Shown piece after piece: positions 6,415 through 13,208 of a DNA stretch of 15,068 bases; within the stretch, counting starts at the first letter, position 1; every line of letters starts with the position of its first letter. The position numbers were made by a program, and so were the translations under genes. The notes under the pieces are model-generated. The model was not told the DNA's origin, made no database searches, and saw only the letters and a list, made by a program, of their open reading frames with translations. The DNA is from an uncultured Paracoccaceae bacterium (GTDB lineage Bacteria > Pseudomonadota > Alphaproteobacteria > Rhodobacterales > Rhodobacteraceae), in assembly GCA_937952085.1 (NCBI GenBank), contig CALFYQ010000339.1, positions 1 through 15,068 on the forward strand, read 5' to 3'.

Positions 6415-6549
6415 CGTTCTCTCTCATCCGGACTTTGACCGTCGGCCCCGGAATTTCGCCGGGTCTGCTGACCCCGCGCGGCCTTGCGGCCGCACGGGCG
6501 CTCGCGGGCTTTCACCGCCGGTGGGGAATTTCGCCCCGCCCCGAGAACG
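6415..6549 (-). ncRNA. FMN riboswitch (RFN element)
   Basis: The 135-nt element on the minus strand has closing stem P1 formed by CGTTCTC (6549-6543) and GAGAACG (6421-6415). Between them are the highly conserved RFN blocks: GGGGCGGGGCGAAATTCCCC, then CACCGGCGGTGAAAGCCCGCGAGC in two adjoining parts, then GGGTCAGCAGACCC, then GCCGACGGTCAAAGTCCGG and ATGAGAGAGAAC. All expected six-stem junction sequences are present. It binds FMN and represses the downstream gene, here ribH, 78 nt away. The single-copy placement upstream of a type II lumazine synthase resembles what is known for Brucella ribH2. Confidence 0.97.
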
Positions 6550-6605
6550 CGCCGCCCGGTTATCGGGCGACGCGGCACGCTAGCGCGGCCGGGCGCGGAG
6601 GTCCA

Positions 6606-7559
6606 CTAGACCGCGAACTGGTAGGTCGCCGCCTCGTAGCGGAAGCCATCGCCCATCGCCTCGAGAAAGCCGACCGCGGGGAAGGGCATGTGATAGCCGG
6701 TGAAGGGCACGCCATCGGCCGCGACCATGCCGAGGAGGCGCTTCCGCGTCGCCACGGCCTTCTCCTTGTCCATGTCGAAGGCGACATGCCATTCCGGCTT
6801 CTGCACCGAGGCGACGAAATGGTTGGCGGTGTCCGCCAGCAGCATCAGCCGCCGCCCCTCGCTCTCGATGTGGAAGGCGAGCATGCCCGGGGTGTGGCCG
6901 GAGGCGTCCACCGCTTCGACGCCGGAGACGACGGCGTCGCCCGGCTTGATGAAGGTGAACTTTTCGGCCAGCGGCTTCACATTGGCGGCGACGATCTTGG
7001 CCACCCGCTCGGTGCCCCCCGAAAGCCGCTCTTCCGGCGTCCAGAAGTCGAACTCCGCCGCGCCGGCGACGTAGCGCGCGTTCGGAAAGGCCGGCGCGCC
7101 GCCCTCCATCAGCCCGCCGATATGGTCGGGGTGGAAATGGGTGATGACGACGACGTCGATCTGGTCCGGCGCATAGCCCGCCGCCTCGAGGCTGGCGAGA
7201 AGCTTGCCGCGCCCCGCCTCGCGCGCGCCGGCGCCGTTGCCGGTGTCGAACAGAACCAGCTCCTTGCCGGTGTTGACGACGATCGGCGTGAAGTTGTTCT
7301 CGAACTTCGCCGTCGGCAGGTCGTTCTCCGCCATCAGCGCGGCCACGTCCTCGGGGAACTGGTCCTGCCCGAAGATCGGGTGCGGGCCGTCGAAGACGCC
7401 CGAGCCGTCCCAGACGGCGGCGACCTCGAAGCCGCCGAGCGTCACGCGGTGGGCGTGCGGGCGGAGCGGGCCGAGCATCGGCGCGGCGGCGAAGGCGGGG
7501 GCGGCGGCGCCGGCGGCGAGGCCGGCGAGCGCGGCGCGGCGGGTGATACGGGATGTCAT
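6606..7559 (-). CDS. Tat-exported metallo-beta-lactamase-fold hydrolase
   Basis: The 317-residue product starts with a twin-arginine signal, MTSRITRRAALAGLAAG, with a likely cleavage after AFA-AA near residue 25. The body is an MBL fold: HFHPDH (141-146) is the HxHxDH zinc site, H222 (SGHTPG), bridging D243 (LADTAN) and H290 (TGYH) complete the ligands for two zinc ions. Similar exported proteins include methyl-parathion-hydrolase-like and quorum-quenching-lactonase-like enzymes; the substrate cannot be read from sequence. The ATG at 7557-7559 has AGGAGGAC directly upstream, although the frame is open further. The gene lies upstream of the ribH riboswitch and reads the same way; no terminator is obvious between them. 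Confidence 0.85.
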   Translation of the reverse strand: MTSRITRRAALAGLAAGAAAPAFAAAPMLGPLRPHAHRVTLGGFEVAAVWDGSGVFDGPHPIFGQDQFPEDVAALMAENDLPTAKFENNFTPIVVNTGKELVLFDTGNGAGAREAGRGKLLASLEAAGYAPDQIDVVVITHFHPDHIGGLMEGGAPAFPNARYVAGAAEFDFWTPEERLSGGTERVAKIVAANVKPLAEKFTFIKPGDAVVSGVEAVDASGHTPGMLAFHIESEGRRLMLLADTANHFVASVQKPEWHVAFDMDKEKAVATRKRLLGMVAADGVPFTGYHMPFPAVGFLEAMGDGFRYEAATYQFAV

Positions 7560-7674
7560 GGCGTCCTCCTCTTCGGGATTGGGCGTCAAATCGCGGGCCG
7601 CAAGATAGCGCGGCGGATGCGCGGCGCCCCTCACGATCGCATCAGCGGGCGCGGCATTTTGCGCGGGGTCGGGC

Positions 7675-8673
7675 TCAGCCGAAGGCGCCGGTGACGCGGG
7701 CGAGAATCTGGAAGGCGCGGCCGGTCCGGGTGTCGGCCGCCTCGACGATCAAGGGGTCCGCGCCAAGCTCTCCGGCCATGCGGCGGACGAACCGGTCGAA
7801 CCGCCGGAGGAAGTGCAGCGCGCCGTCCCGGAAGACGACGTCTGAGCGCATGCGCGCCCGGACGAGGGCGAGCGCCACCTCGTCCGTCACCCCGCCGCAG
7901 GCCGCCGTCTCCTCGCCCCGCGCGCCGGCGGCGTAGCGGCGCCAGTCCTCCGGCGTCGCCTGGGCGGCGGCGAGGTCCTCCATGTAGAGCCCGTCTTCGG
8001 AGAAGAGCGTCAGCACGTCCTCCGCCGCCTGCATCAGTTCGGCGAATTCGGGGTCCCTCAGCATCGCCTTCAGCGCGGCGAAGCCGGCCTTGTCGGCCTT
8101 GTCGCGCGGGAAATCGAGCGCGCGGACGACGCTGGTCCAGCGCACGCCCTCGGTGGGCGGCGCGGCCTCCTGCGCAAGGGGGAGGGCGGGCTGCGCCTCG
8201 TCCGGCGCCTTCGGCGGCTGGGTCCGCTTCGCATCCCGCCGCGCCGCGCTCTCGCGCCCCTCGATCCGGGCGATTAGGCTCCGCGTCTCGCCGATGGCGG
8301 ATTCGATCCGGGCGAGCCGCGCCTCGAGCGCGCCGTTCGCCGGCGCGGCCGCCTGGGCCGGCGGAGGCGGCGGCGCCGGAAGCGGCGCGCCGGAGAGGAG
8401 CGCGACCAGACGCTCCGCCTCCGCCCGCGCCGCCTCGGCGCGGGAGAGCAGAAGCGCCGCGAAGAGAAACAGCGCCGGCGGCGCGACGGCGGCGAGAAGG
8501 AAGAGAAGCGCCTCGAGCGCCGCCGGCTGCGGCGCCGCGGTCGGGTCCGAATACCAGCCGACCGCGTAGGCCGCGACGCCCGCCACCCATAGGAGCGACA
8601 GCGCCGCCGCAAGGGCGAGCGGCCGGTCCGCGCCGATCCGGCTCAGGAAACCGGGCCGCTCCGTCTCGCTCAC
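7675..8673 (-). CDS. Two-TM membrane protein of unknown function
   Basis: I do not recognise a named family for this 332-residue protein. It has two hydrophobic segments (about 19-41 and 53-76) separated by a short loop, then an Ala/Pro-rich linker. Next comes a probable coiled coil at about 113-145 (GALEARLARIESAIGETRSL). A soluble C-terminal domain follows at about 175-332 with several aromatic and acidic patches (DPEFAELMQAAEDVLTLFSEDG). The start is GTG at 8671-8673, backed by GGAGAGG about 8 nt upstream. It reads in the same direction as greA and lies just after it, so co-transcription is likely. The large soluble part probably faces the cytoplasm, but topology is inferred. Confidence 0.75.
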   Translation of the reverse strand: MSETERPGFLSRIGADRPLALAAALSLLWVAGVAAYAVGWYSDPTAAPQPAALEALLFLLAAVAPPALFLFAALLLSRAEAARAEAERLVALLSGAPLPAPPPPPAQAAAPANGALEARLARIESAIGETRSLIARIEGRESAARRDAKRTQPPKAPDEAQPALPLAQEAAPPTEGVRWTSVVRALDFPRDKADKAGFAALKAMLRDPEFAELMQAAEDVLTLFSEDGLYMEDLAAAQATPEDWRRYAAGARGEETAACGGVTDEVALALVRARMRSDVVFRDGALHFLRRFDRFVRRMAGELGADPLIVEAADTRTGRAFQILARVTGAFG

Positions 8674-9173
8674 CGGCGCGCCTCTCCGCCGCCCGCCGTC
8701 AGCGGAACTCGACAGAGAGGATCTCGTAGCTCTTGCCGCCGCCCGGCGTCATCACCTCGACGCTGTCGCCCGCCTCCTTGCCGATTAGCGCGCGCGAGCG
8801 GGGAGCGGATGTTGAGCTTGCCTGCGGTGACGTCGGCCTCGGTCTCGCCGACGATCTGATAGGTCTTCTCCGCGCCGTCGTCGTCGTCGGCCAGCACGAT
8901 GGTCGCGCCGAACTTGATCGAGGAGCCGCTGAGCTTGGTCGGGTCGATCACCTCGGCGCGGGAGATCAGGCCCTCCAGTTCCTTGATGCGGCCCTCGATG
9001 AAGGACTGCCGCTCCCGCGCGCTGTGATATTCGGCGTTCTCGGAGAGGTCGCCATGCTCGCGCGCCTCTGCGATCGCCCGGATCACCGCCGGGCGCTGCA
9101 TCGATTTCAGGTCCTTCAGCTCGTCGTTGAGCGCCGCGTAGCCCGACGCGGTCAGCGGAACCTTCTCGACCAT
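8670..9173 (-). CDS. greA: Transcription elongation factor GreA, C-terminus frameshifted
   Basis: GreA rescues backtracked RNA polymerase by stimulating transcript cleavage. The N-terminal coiled coil is intact, with the tip motif GDLSENAEYHSARERQ holding D42 and E45, the acidic residues that reach the catalytic Mg. Homology runs to NIRSPLAR (121-128). The frame then reads unrelated residues to a stop at 8670-8672, giving 167 residues. In another frame, from CTA ATC onward, the sequence encodes LIGKEAGDSVEVMTPGGG and KSYEILSVEFR, ending with TGA at 8699-8701. This is a perfect GreA C-terminus. Restoring 2 nt at the GC run (about 8788-8796) would give 158 residues, the normal size. The cause may be a true mutation or a sequence error. 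The ATG at 9171-9173 has GGAAGGA upstream. Confidence 0.93.
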   Translation of the reverse strand: MVEKVPLTASGYAALNDELKDLKSMQRPAVIRAIAEAREHGDLSENAEYHSARERQSFIEGRIKELEGLISRAEVIDPTKLSGSSIKFGATIVLADDDDGAEKTYQIVGETEADVTAGKLNIRSPLARANRQGGGRQRRGDDAGRRQELRDPLCRVPLTAGGGEARR

Positions 9174-9215
9174 GCGCCCGTCCTTCCCGTTTTGGCCTCT
9201 CTGGGCCTGAATGCA

Positions 9216-9252
9216 GGGCGCGCCCGCCGCAATCCTCGCGGCGGGCGCGCCC
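9216..9252 (-). promoter_or_regulatory. 15-bp perfect hairpin in the greA leader
   Basis: The arms 9216-9230 and 9238-9252 are perfect inverted repeats of 15 bp (all G/C) with a 7-nt loop. If greA starts from the promoter at 9267-9295, this structure begins about 8 nt into the transcript and 43 nt before the ATG. No T-run follows on the minus strand. The E. coli greA leader also has a hairpin that attenuates transcription and yields short RNAs (GraL); similarity here is by position, not sequence. Confidence 0.6.
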
Positions 9253-9266
9253 GTATCGTCGGCTAG

Positions 9267-9295
9267 ATGATAGGCGCCGCCGATTTGGGTTGCAA
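9267..9295 (-). promoter_or_regulatory. Sigma70-type promoter for greA
   Basis: On the minus strand TTGCAA (complement of 9290-9295, 4 of 6 to consensus) and TATCAT (complement of 9267-9272, 5 of 6) are separated by exactly 17 bp. Transcription would start near 9260 and give a leader of about 88 nt. It lies between divergent greA and radC. No promoter of similar quality was found for radC. Confidence 0.6.
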
Positions 9296-9336
9296 GCCGA
9301 GCAGGGGGCGGGAATCTGGGCGGAAAGGGGGCGGCG

Positions 9337-10062
9337 ATGACGAGAAATGGCCTTGGAGAGGCCGCCTTGCCCGGCCTTGCGCCGGCGGAGGAGGCGGGGC
9401 CCGAGGGCCATCGCGCCCGGCTGCGGGCGCGGTTCGACCGGGGCGGCGCCGCGGCGCTGGCCGATTACGAGATGCTGGAGCTCGTCCTCTTCGCCGCCAT
9501 CCCGCGGCGGGACGTGAAGCCCATCGCCAAGGCGCTGATCCGGGAGTTCGGAAGCTACGCCGCCGTCCTCGCCGCGCCGGTTTCCCGGCTCCGGGCGGTG
9601 GAGGGGATGGGCGAGGCGGCGGCGCGCCAGCTCAAGATCGTCGAGGCCGCGGCGCATCTCCTGGCGCAGGGCCGGGTGATGAACCGCCGGAGCCTCGCCT
9701 CGTTCGCCGCGGTCGCCGACTATCTTCGCGCGGTGATGGGGCATCTCGACCATGAGGAGACGCGGCTCCTCTTCCTCGATCGCAAGAACGCGCTCATCGC
9801 CGATGAGCGGCACGGCCGCGGCACGGTCGATCACGCGCCGATCTATCCGCGGGAGGTGGCCAAGCGCGCGCTGGAGCTCGGCGCCTCCGCCCTCGTCATG
9901 GCGCACAACCACCCTTCGGGCGACCCGACGCCCTCGCAGGCCGACATCGAGACGACGAAGCGCATCCGCGCCGCGCTCGACGCCGTGGGGGTCACGCTCC
10001 ACGACCATCTCGTCATCGGCCGCGACGGCGAGGCGAGCTTCCGCGCCCTCGGCCTCATCTGA
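9337..10062 (+). CDS. radC: RadC family JAB/MPN-domain protein
   Basis: The 241-residue protein has an N-terminal helix-hairpin-helix-like part (about 25-110, with RAVEGMGEAAARQLK) and a C-terminal JAB1/MPN metallopeptidase-like domain (about 120-241). The JAMM motif is complete: H190 and H192 in AHNHPSG, S200 and D203 in PSQAD, with upstream E140/E141. RadC proteins were named for DNA repair, but the biochemical role remains unsettled. The ATG at 9337 follows a GGAAAGGGGGCGG Shine-Dalgarno region. The gene is divergent from greA and converges on the MFS gene, overlapping it tail to tail by 8 bp. Confidence 0.93.
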   Translation: MTRNGLGEAALPGLAPAEEAGPEGHRARLRARFDRGGAAALADYEMLELVLFAAIPRRDVKPIAKALIREFGSYAAVLAAPVSRLRAVEGMGEAAARQLKIVEAAAHLLAQGRVMNRRSLASFAAVADYLRAVMGHLDHEETRLLFLDRKNALIADERHGRGTVDHAPIYPREVAKRALELGASALVMAHNHPSGDPTPSQADIETTKRIRAALDAVGVTLHDHLVIGRDGEASFRALGLI

Positions 10063-11197
10063 CCCCGCCCTGCCTGAGCGCCAGCGCCGCGAAGAGCCCC
10101 AAAGCCGAAAGCGCCGCGCCGATCAGGAAGGCGCCGCCGCCCCAGAGCGGATAGGCCCAGGCGGCGGCGAGGCTGGCCGCGGCCATGCCGATCCCGCCCG
10201 CGACGGCGCCGGCGAGGCCCTGCGCGGTGGAGGCGAGGGCGGGGCCGGCGGCGCGGCCGGCGATCTCCACCCCGCCGAGATAGGCCGCGCCGAAGGTGAG
10301 CGCATGGGTCGCCTGAAGCGGCCAGAGGAGGGCGAGCGAGGGGTCGAACGCCATCGCCACCCAGCGCAGCACGCCCGCCGCCGCGGCCAGCGCCACCGCC
10401 CCCGCCGCGCCCCAGCGGGCGAGCAGCGCCCGGCCGAAGCCGATCATCAGCACCACCTCGCAGAGGACGCCGAAGGCCCAGAGCGCGCCGATCGTCTCGT
10501 CGCCGATCCCCGCCTCGCGCCAGTGCAGCGAGCCATAGGCGTAGATCGGCGCATGGGCGCCGTTGAGCGCGCCCATCGCCACCATCAGGAGCAGGAAATC
10601 CCGCCGCCCGACAAGCGCCAGCGCATCGGCGAGGCGCGGCGTCGGCAGGGGCGCGCCCGCCCCGCCCGGATGGCGAAGCCCGAACGGCGCGCAGGCGAGA
10701 TAGCAGATCACGATCCACCAGAGCGCCGCGTCCGAGCCGAAGGCGGAGACGGCGACGCCGCCGAGAAGGTTGGCGACGAGGAAGGCAGCGGAGCCGACGC
10801 CCCGCGCCGTCGAATAGGCGAAGCCCTCGCGCGCCGCGGCGCGGAGCGTCAGCGCGTCGCCGATCGGCGCAAGCCCGGCCACCGCCGCCGCCGCGAGGAT
10901 CGTCGCCGCATAGAGCGCCGGCCGCGCGCCCGCGGCCTCATGCGCGAGGTAGAAGAGCGCGGCGAGGACGGAGATCAGCGCCAGCGCCCGCCGCGGCCGC
11001 CCGGCCCGATCCGCCGCGTAGGGGACGGCGAGCCCCATGAAGACGCGCACCGCGATGGAGGCCGCCATCAGCCCGCCGATCTCGCCGGGCGCCAGCCCCC
11101 AGTCGGCGAGCCAGAGCGGCCAGAACGGGAGATAGGCGCCAAGCGCGAGGAAGAGGAAGGCGTAAAAGGCCGAGGCGCCGAAAAGGGCCCGGTTCAA
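10055..11197 (-). CDS. MFS transporter, MFS_1_like / HcaT-type
   Basis: The protein of about 380 residues is strongly hydrophobic with about 12 predicted membrane helices in two halves joined by a short charged loop (HPGGAGAPLPTPRLADALA). The opening NRALFGASAFYAFLFLALGAYLPFWPLWL is typical of the PPP/MFS_1_like group that includes the phenylpropionate permease HcaT. The substrate is unknown. No ATG fits the start. The best choice is TTG at 11195-11197, preceded by GGAG with 7 nt spacing; an earlier TTG at 11246-11248 would overlap mobB by 29 nt. It follows mobB on the same strand, probably on one transcript. Confidence 0.85.
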   Translation of the reverse strand: MNRALFGASAFYAFLFLALGAYLPFWPLWLADWGLAPGEIGGLMAASIAVRVFMGLAVPYAADRAGRPRRALALISVLAALFYLAHEAAGARPALYAATILAAAAVAGLAPIGDALTLRAAAREGFAYSTARGVGSAAFLVANLLGGVAVSAFGSDAALWWIVICYLACAPFGLRHPGGAGAPLPTPRLADALALVGRRDFLLLMVAMGALNGAHAPIYAYGSLHWREAGIGDETIGALWAFGVLCEVVLMIGFGRALLARWGAAGAVALAAAAGVLRWVAMAFDPSLALLWPLQATHALTFGAAYLGGVEIAGRAAGPALASTAQGLAGAVAGGIGMAAASLAAAWAYPLWGGGAFLIGAALSALGLFAALALRQGGVR

Positions 11198-11219
11198 CGC
11201 CCCGCTCCGGCGCGCCCCG

Positions 11220-11714
11220 TCACAGCTCCGCCGCTTCGCGGAGCGCAAGGTCGCCGATGGCGGCGATGTCGGCGAAGGGGAGGATCGGCCGGTCCGTCTC
11301 CGGCCGGTCGTCGCTGACCACGGCGCGGATCGTCGGGTCGTCCGCCGCGATCAGCGCCGCGCCGGTGGCGGCGCGCCAGACCTCGAGCTTCGGGTGCCGG
11401 TCCCGCTTCCAGCCCTCGACCAGAACGATGTCGACCGGCGAGAGCCGCGCCAGCAACGCCTCCAGCGGCGGCTCCGCCGCGCCCCGAAGCTCATGCAGGA
11501 TCGCGAAGCGGGCGGAGGAGGCGACCAGCACCTCCCGCGCCCCGGCCTGCCGGTGGCGGAAGCTGTCCTTCCCCTCCTGATCGAGGTCGAAGCCGTGATG
11601 CGCGTGCTTCAGGGTGGAGACCGAAAGCCCCCGCCCCGCCAGTTCCGAAACCAGCCGCTCCATCAGGGTCGTCTTGCCGGCGTTCTTCCAGCCGGTGACG
11701 CCGAAGACCTTCAC
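11220..11714 (-). CDS. mobB: Molybdopterin-guanine dinucleotide biosynthesis adaptor protein MobB
   Basis: The 164-residue protein starts with a P-loop, VTGWKNAGKTTLMERL (K14, T15), followed by STLKHAHHGFDLDQEGKDSFRHRQAGA, a segment diagnostic of MobB. A Walker-B-like DIVLVEGWKRDRHPKLEVWR lies near the middle. MobB binds GTP and assists MobA in attaching GMP to molybdopterin, making the cofactor for DMSO-reductase-family enzymes. MobA is not in the window. The start is GTG at 11712-11714 with GGGAG 8 nt upstream. The MFS transporter follows 22 nt after its stop. Confidence 0.95.
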   Translation of the reverse strand: MKVFGVTGWKNAGKTTLMERLVSELAGRGLSVSTLKHAHHGFDLDQEGKDSFRHRQAGAREVLVASSARFAILHELRGAAEPPLEALLARLSPVDIVLVEGWKRDRHPKLEVWRAATGAALIAADDPTIRAVVSDDRPETDRPILPFADIAAIGDLALREAAEL

Positions 11715-11787
11715 TCGCCATGCTCCCGCGCATCGATCCGTGCGGCCTCGATAGCCTCAGCCGCGCCGGGGGTGAAGACGGGCGCGG

Positions 11788-11817
11788 CGGGCGGCGCGGG
11801 AAATCGCGCGCCGCCCG
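11788..11817 (-). terminator. 11-bp perfect hairpin downstream of the amidohydrolase gene
   Basis: CGGGCGGCGCG (11788-11798) and CGCGCCGCCCG (11807-11817) form a perfect stem with an 8-nt loop. Flanking GGGCGCG and CGCGCCC segments can lengthen it across a small internal loop. It begins 13 nt after the amidohydrolase stop on the minus strand and lies before mobB. A clear T-run is absent, so termination is inferred from position and stability. Confidence 0.55.
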
Positions 11818-11829
11818 GGCGCGCCCGGC

Positions 11830-12861
11830 TCAGAAATCCAGCCCGTAGGTCGTCGCGGCGGTGCGGCGGAACAGTTTGTCCTTCTCCTCCTCCGAGGCGC
11901 CGGCGGAGAGGCGGAAGAAGGCGTTCCACATGTTGGTGTAGCTCACCTGCCCCTTGTCGACCGGGAAGTTCGACTCGAACATCGCCCGGTCGACGCCCCA
12001 GAGATCGATGCAGGTCTCGATATAGGGCCTCCAGGCGGCGGCGAGGTCCTCCGAGGTTGGCGGCAGGTCCCAGGTCTCGAAGCCGAAGCCGACCGAATGC
12101 ATCGCGAGCCCGCCGAGCTTCACCCGCGTGTTCGGCCGCGCCGCCAGCGCCGCCATCTTCTCCCGCCAGACCGGGAACAGCTCCTCCCGCCGCCCGGCGT
12201 ATGAGGCGATGCCGGTGACGCCGCCGACATGGTCGACCACGATCGTGGTGTCGGGGGCCCGGTCCACCAGAACCAGAAGGTCGTCGAGCTGCGACTGGAA
12301 CGACCAGGTGTCGAGCACGAGGCCCTTCCGGCCCATCTCCCGCACGCCCGCGGCGACCGCACCCTCCCGCATCATTCCGTCCGGCGGGATGACGACGGAG
12401 CCGATGATCGCCGGGTCGTCCGATTTCGCCATCGGGCAGCGGATTCCGACGAGCCGGCCGTTCCCCGCCTCGATCAGCGCGTCGAGCACGCGCGCGACCT
12501 CGGCGCCGAGCATCAGGTTGGCGTTGCCGACGATGCCGGCGCAGATCCGCGTCGGGCCATAGTGGCCGCTATCGGCCATCGACGCCGCGCCGACTGCGAA
12601 CTCCACCTCGCCGACCGTCGCCAGCTCCCGAGGCCCGTCCTTCCGGTGCATCGCGCCGCACTGGATGTAGATGGTGGCGACGATGTTGTGGCCGGAATTC
12701 ACGTCTTCCAGCAAGTCGTGGAACAGATACCGCCCGCCCGGCCGCTCCCAGAGGTGGTGATGCGGGTCGAGGATCGGCCGCTCCGGCTCCATCGGCGCCT
12801 CGAGCCGCTTCGCCAGCCAGTCCGGCCGCACCGGCAGATGCGGCATCTTCACCTGTTCCAT
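11830..12861 (-). CDS. Amidohydrolase_2 family metal-dependent hydrolase
   Basis: The 343-residue protein has a TIM-barrel amidohydrolase_2 pattern. Metal-binding ILDPHHHLWERPGG lies at 30-43 (H34-H36), a barrel-strand His is in VVDHVGG (H211), and FESNFPVDK near 295-303 carries the conserved Asp (D302). The motif set resembles COG3618 lactonase-like enzymes such as L-fuconolactonase and 2-pyrone-4,6-dicarboxylate hydrolase relatives, but the substrate cannot be assigned. The ATG at 12859-12861 has GGGAGG 5-6 nt upstream. It stands alone: a repeat-rich 347-bp gap lies upstream and a hairpin downstream. Confidence 0.85.
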   Translation of the reverse strand: MEQVKMPHLPVRPDWLAKRLEAPMEPERPILDPHHHLWERPGGRYLFHDLLEDVNSGHNIVATIYIQCGAMHRKDGPRELATVGEVEFAVGAASMADSGHYGPTRICAGIVGNANLMLGAEVARVLDALIEAGNGRLVGIRCPMAKSDDPAIIGSVVIPPDGMMREGAVAAGVREMGRKGLVLDTWSFQSQLDDLLVLVDRAPDTTIVVDHVGGVTGIASYAGRREELFPVWREKMAALAARPNTRVKLGGLAMHSVGFGFETWDLPPTSEDLAAAWRPYIETCIDLWGVDRAMFESNFPVDKGQVSYTNMWNAFFRLSAGASEEEKDKLFRRTAATTYGLDF

Positions 12862-12978
12862 CCGTCCCTCCCGTTTTGCGGCATGGGAGGGGGGCGAAGG
12901 GGACGCGTCAAGGGCGGGAGGTCAGGGACGGAGCGAAGGGAAGGGCGCGCCATCACGACGGCCGCTTCGAGCCCTTCT

Positions 12979-13015
12979 GAGAAGCCGCCCACAACGCAGC
13001 GAACGGCGGCTTCTC
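12979..13015. repeat. Inverted repeat 1, 11-bp perfect arms
   Basis: GAGAAGCCGCC (12979-12989) pairs with GGCGGCTTCTC (13005-13015) around a 15-nt loop. Outer CTGAG/CTCAG and TTCGA/TCGAA pairings can extend the structure with small bulges. Confidence 0.75.
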
Positions 13016-13100
13016 TCAGCCCGTCGAAAACGTGTCAGAACTAGCCTCGTTTTGGCCGGGAGTTTTATCCCCGCTAACTCACAGTCGATGCAGGGTGCGT

Positions 13101-13140
13101 TTCAGCGGGACAGAAACGACCGTTTCTGTCGGCGTCTGAA
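13101..13140. repeat. Inverted repeat 2, nested palindrome
   Basis: The core arms GACAGAAACG (13109-13118) and CGTTTCTGTC (13121-13130) are perfectly complementary around AC. Outer TTCAG (13101-13105) pairs with CTGAA (13136-13140). The very short centre fits a dimeric regulator site or cruciform as well as an RNA hairpin. Confidence 0.8.
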
Positions 13141-13163
13141 AGCGGCCGTTCGGCGAATGACCG

Positions 13164-13185
13164 AAAGGTCCGCCACGGGACCTTT
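13164..13185. repeat. Inverted repeat 3, 8-bp perfect arms
   Basis: AAAGGTCC (13164-13171) pairs with GGACCTTT (13178-13185) around a 6-nt loop. It lies 24 nt from the LOG-family stop codon. Read on the minus strand, it could act as a terminator for that gene, though only a three-T tract closes the stem. Confidence 0.7.
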
Positions 13186-13208
13186 GCTGGCTGGCCTGAC
13201 CCTGCCCC

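Larger units (their letters stand above)
12862..13208. other. 347-bp intergenic region with no credible gene
   Basis: The region between the amidohydrolase start and the LOG-family stop lacks a convincing coding frame and has visibly lower GC from about 13021 to 13130. It holds three inverted repeats in series (12979-13015, 13101-13140, 13164-13185). It must contain the amidohydrolase promoter if that gene is not read through from the LOG gene, but no good -35/-10 pair was found. It may be a remnant of a dispersed intergenic repeat or a structured RNA. Confidence 0.6.

Noticed and set aside
7560..7634. 25-residue N-terminal extension of the MBL-fold protein
   Set aside because: It would bury the Tat signal inside the protein; ATG at 7559 has a strong Shine-Dalgarno and places the twin arginines at the N-terminus.
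6435..7694. Long rightward open frame (419 codons) antisense to the MBL-fold gene and the riboswitch
   Set aside because: It crosses a clear FMN riboswitch and an MBL gene with all zinc ligands; composition is that of a shadow frame.
8785..10008. Long leftward open frame (407 codons) across greA and radC
   Set aside because: It is antisense to the JAMM-containing radC and in a wrong frame of greA; no motif is visible.
9752..11317. Long rightward open frame (521 codons) antisense to the MFS and mobB genes
   Set aside because: Its translation is Arg/Pro/Ala/Glu-rich low complexity, as expected for the antisense of high-GC coding DNA, and it conflicts with the well-supported radC, MFS and mobB genes.
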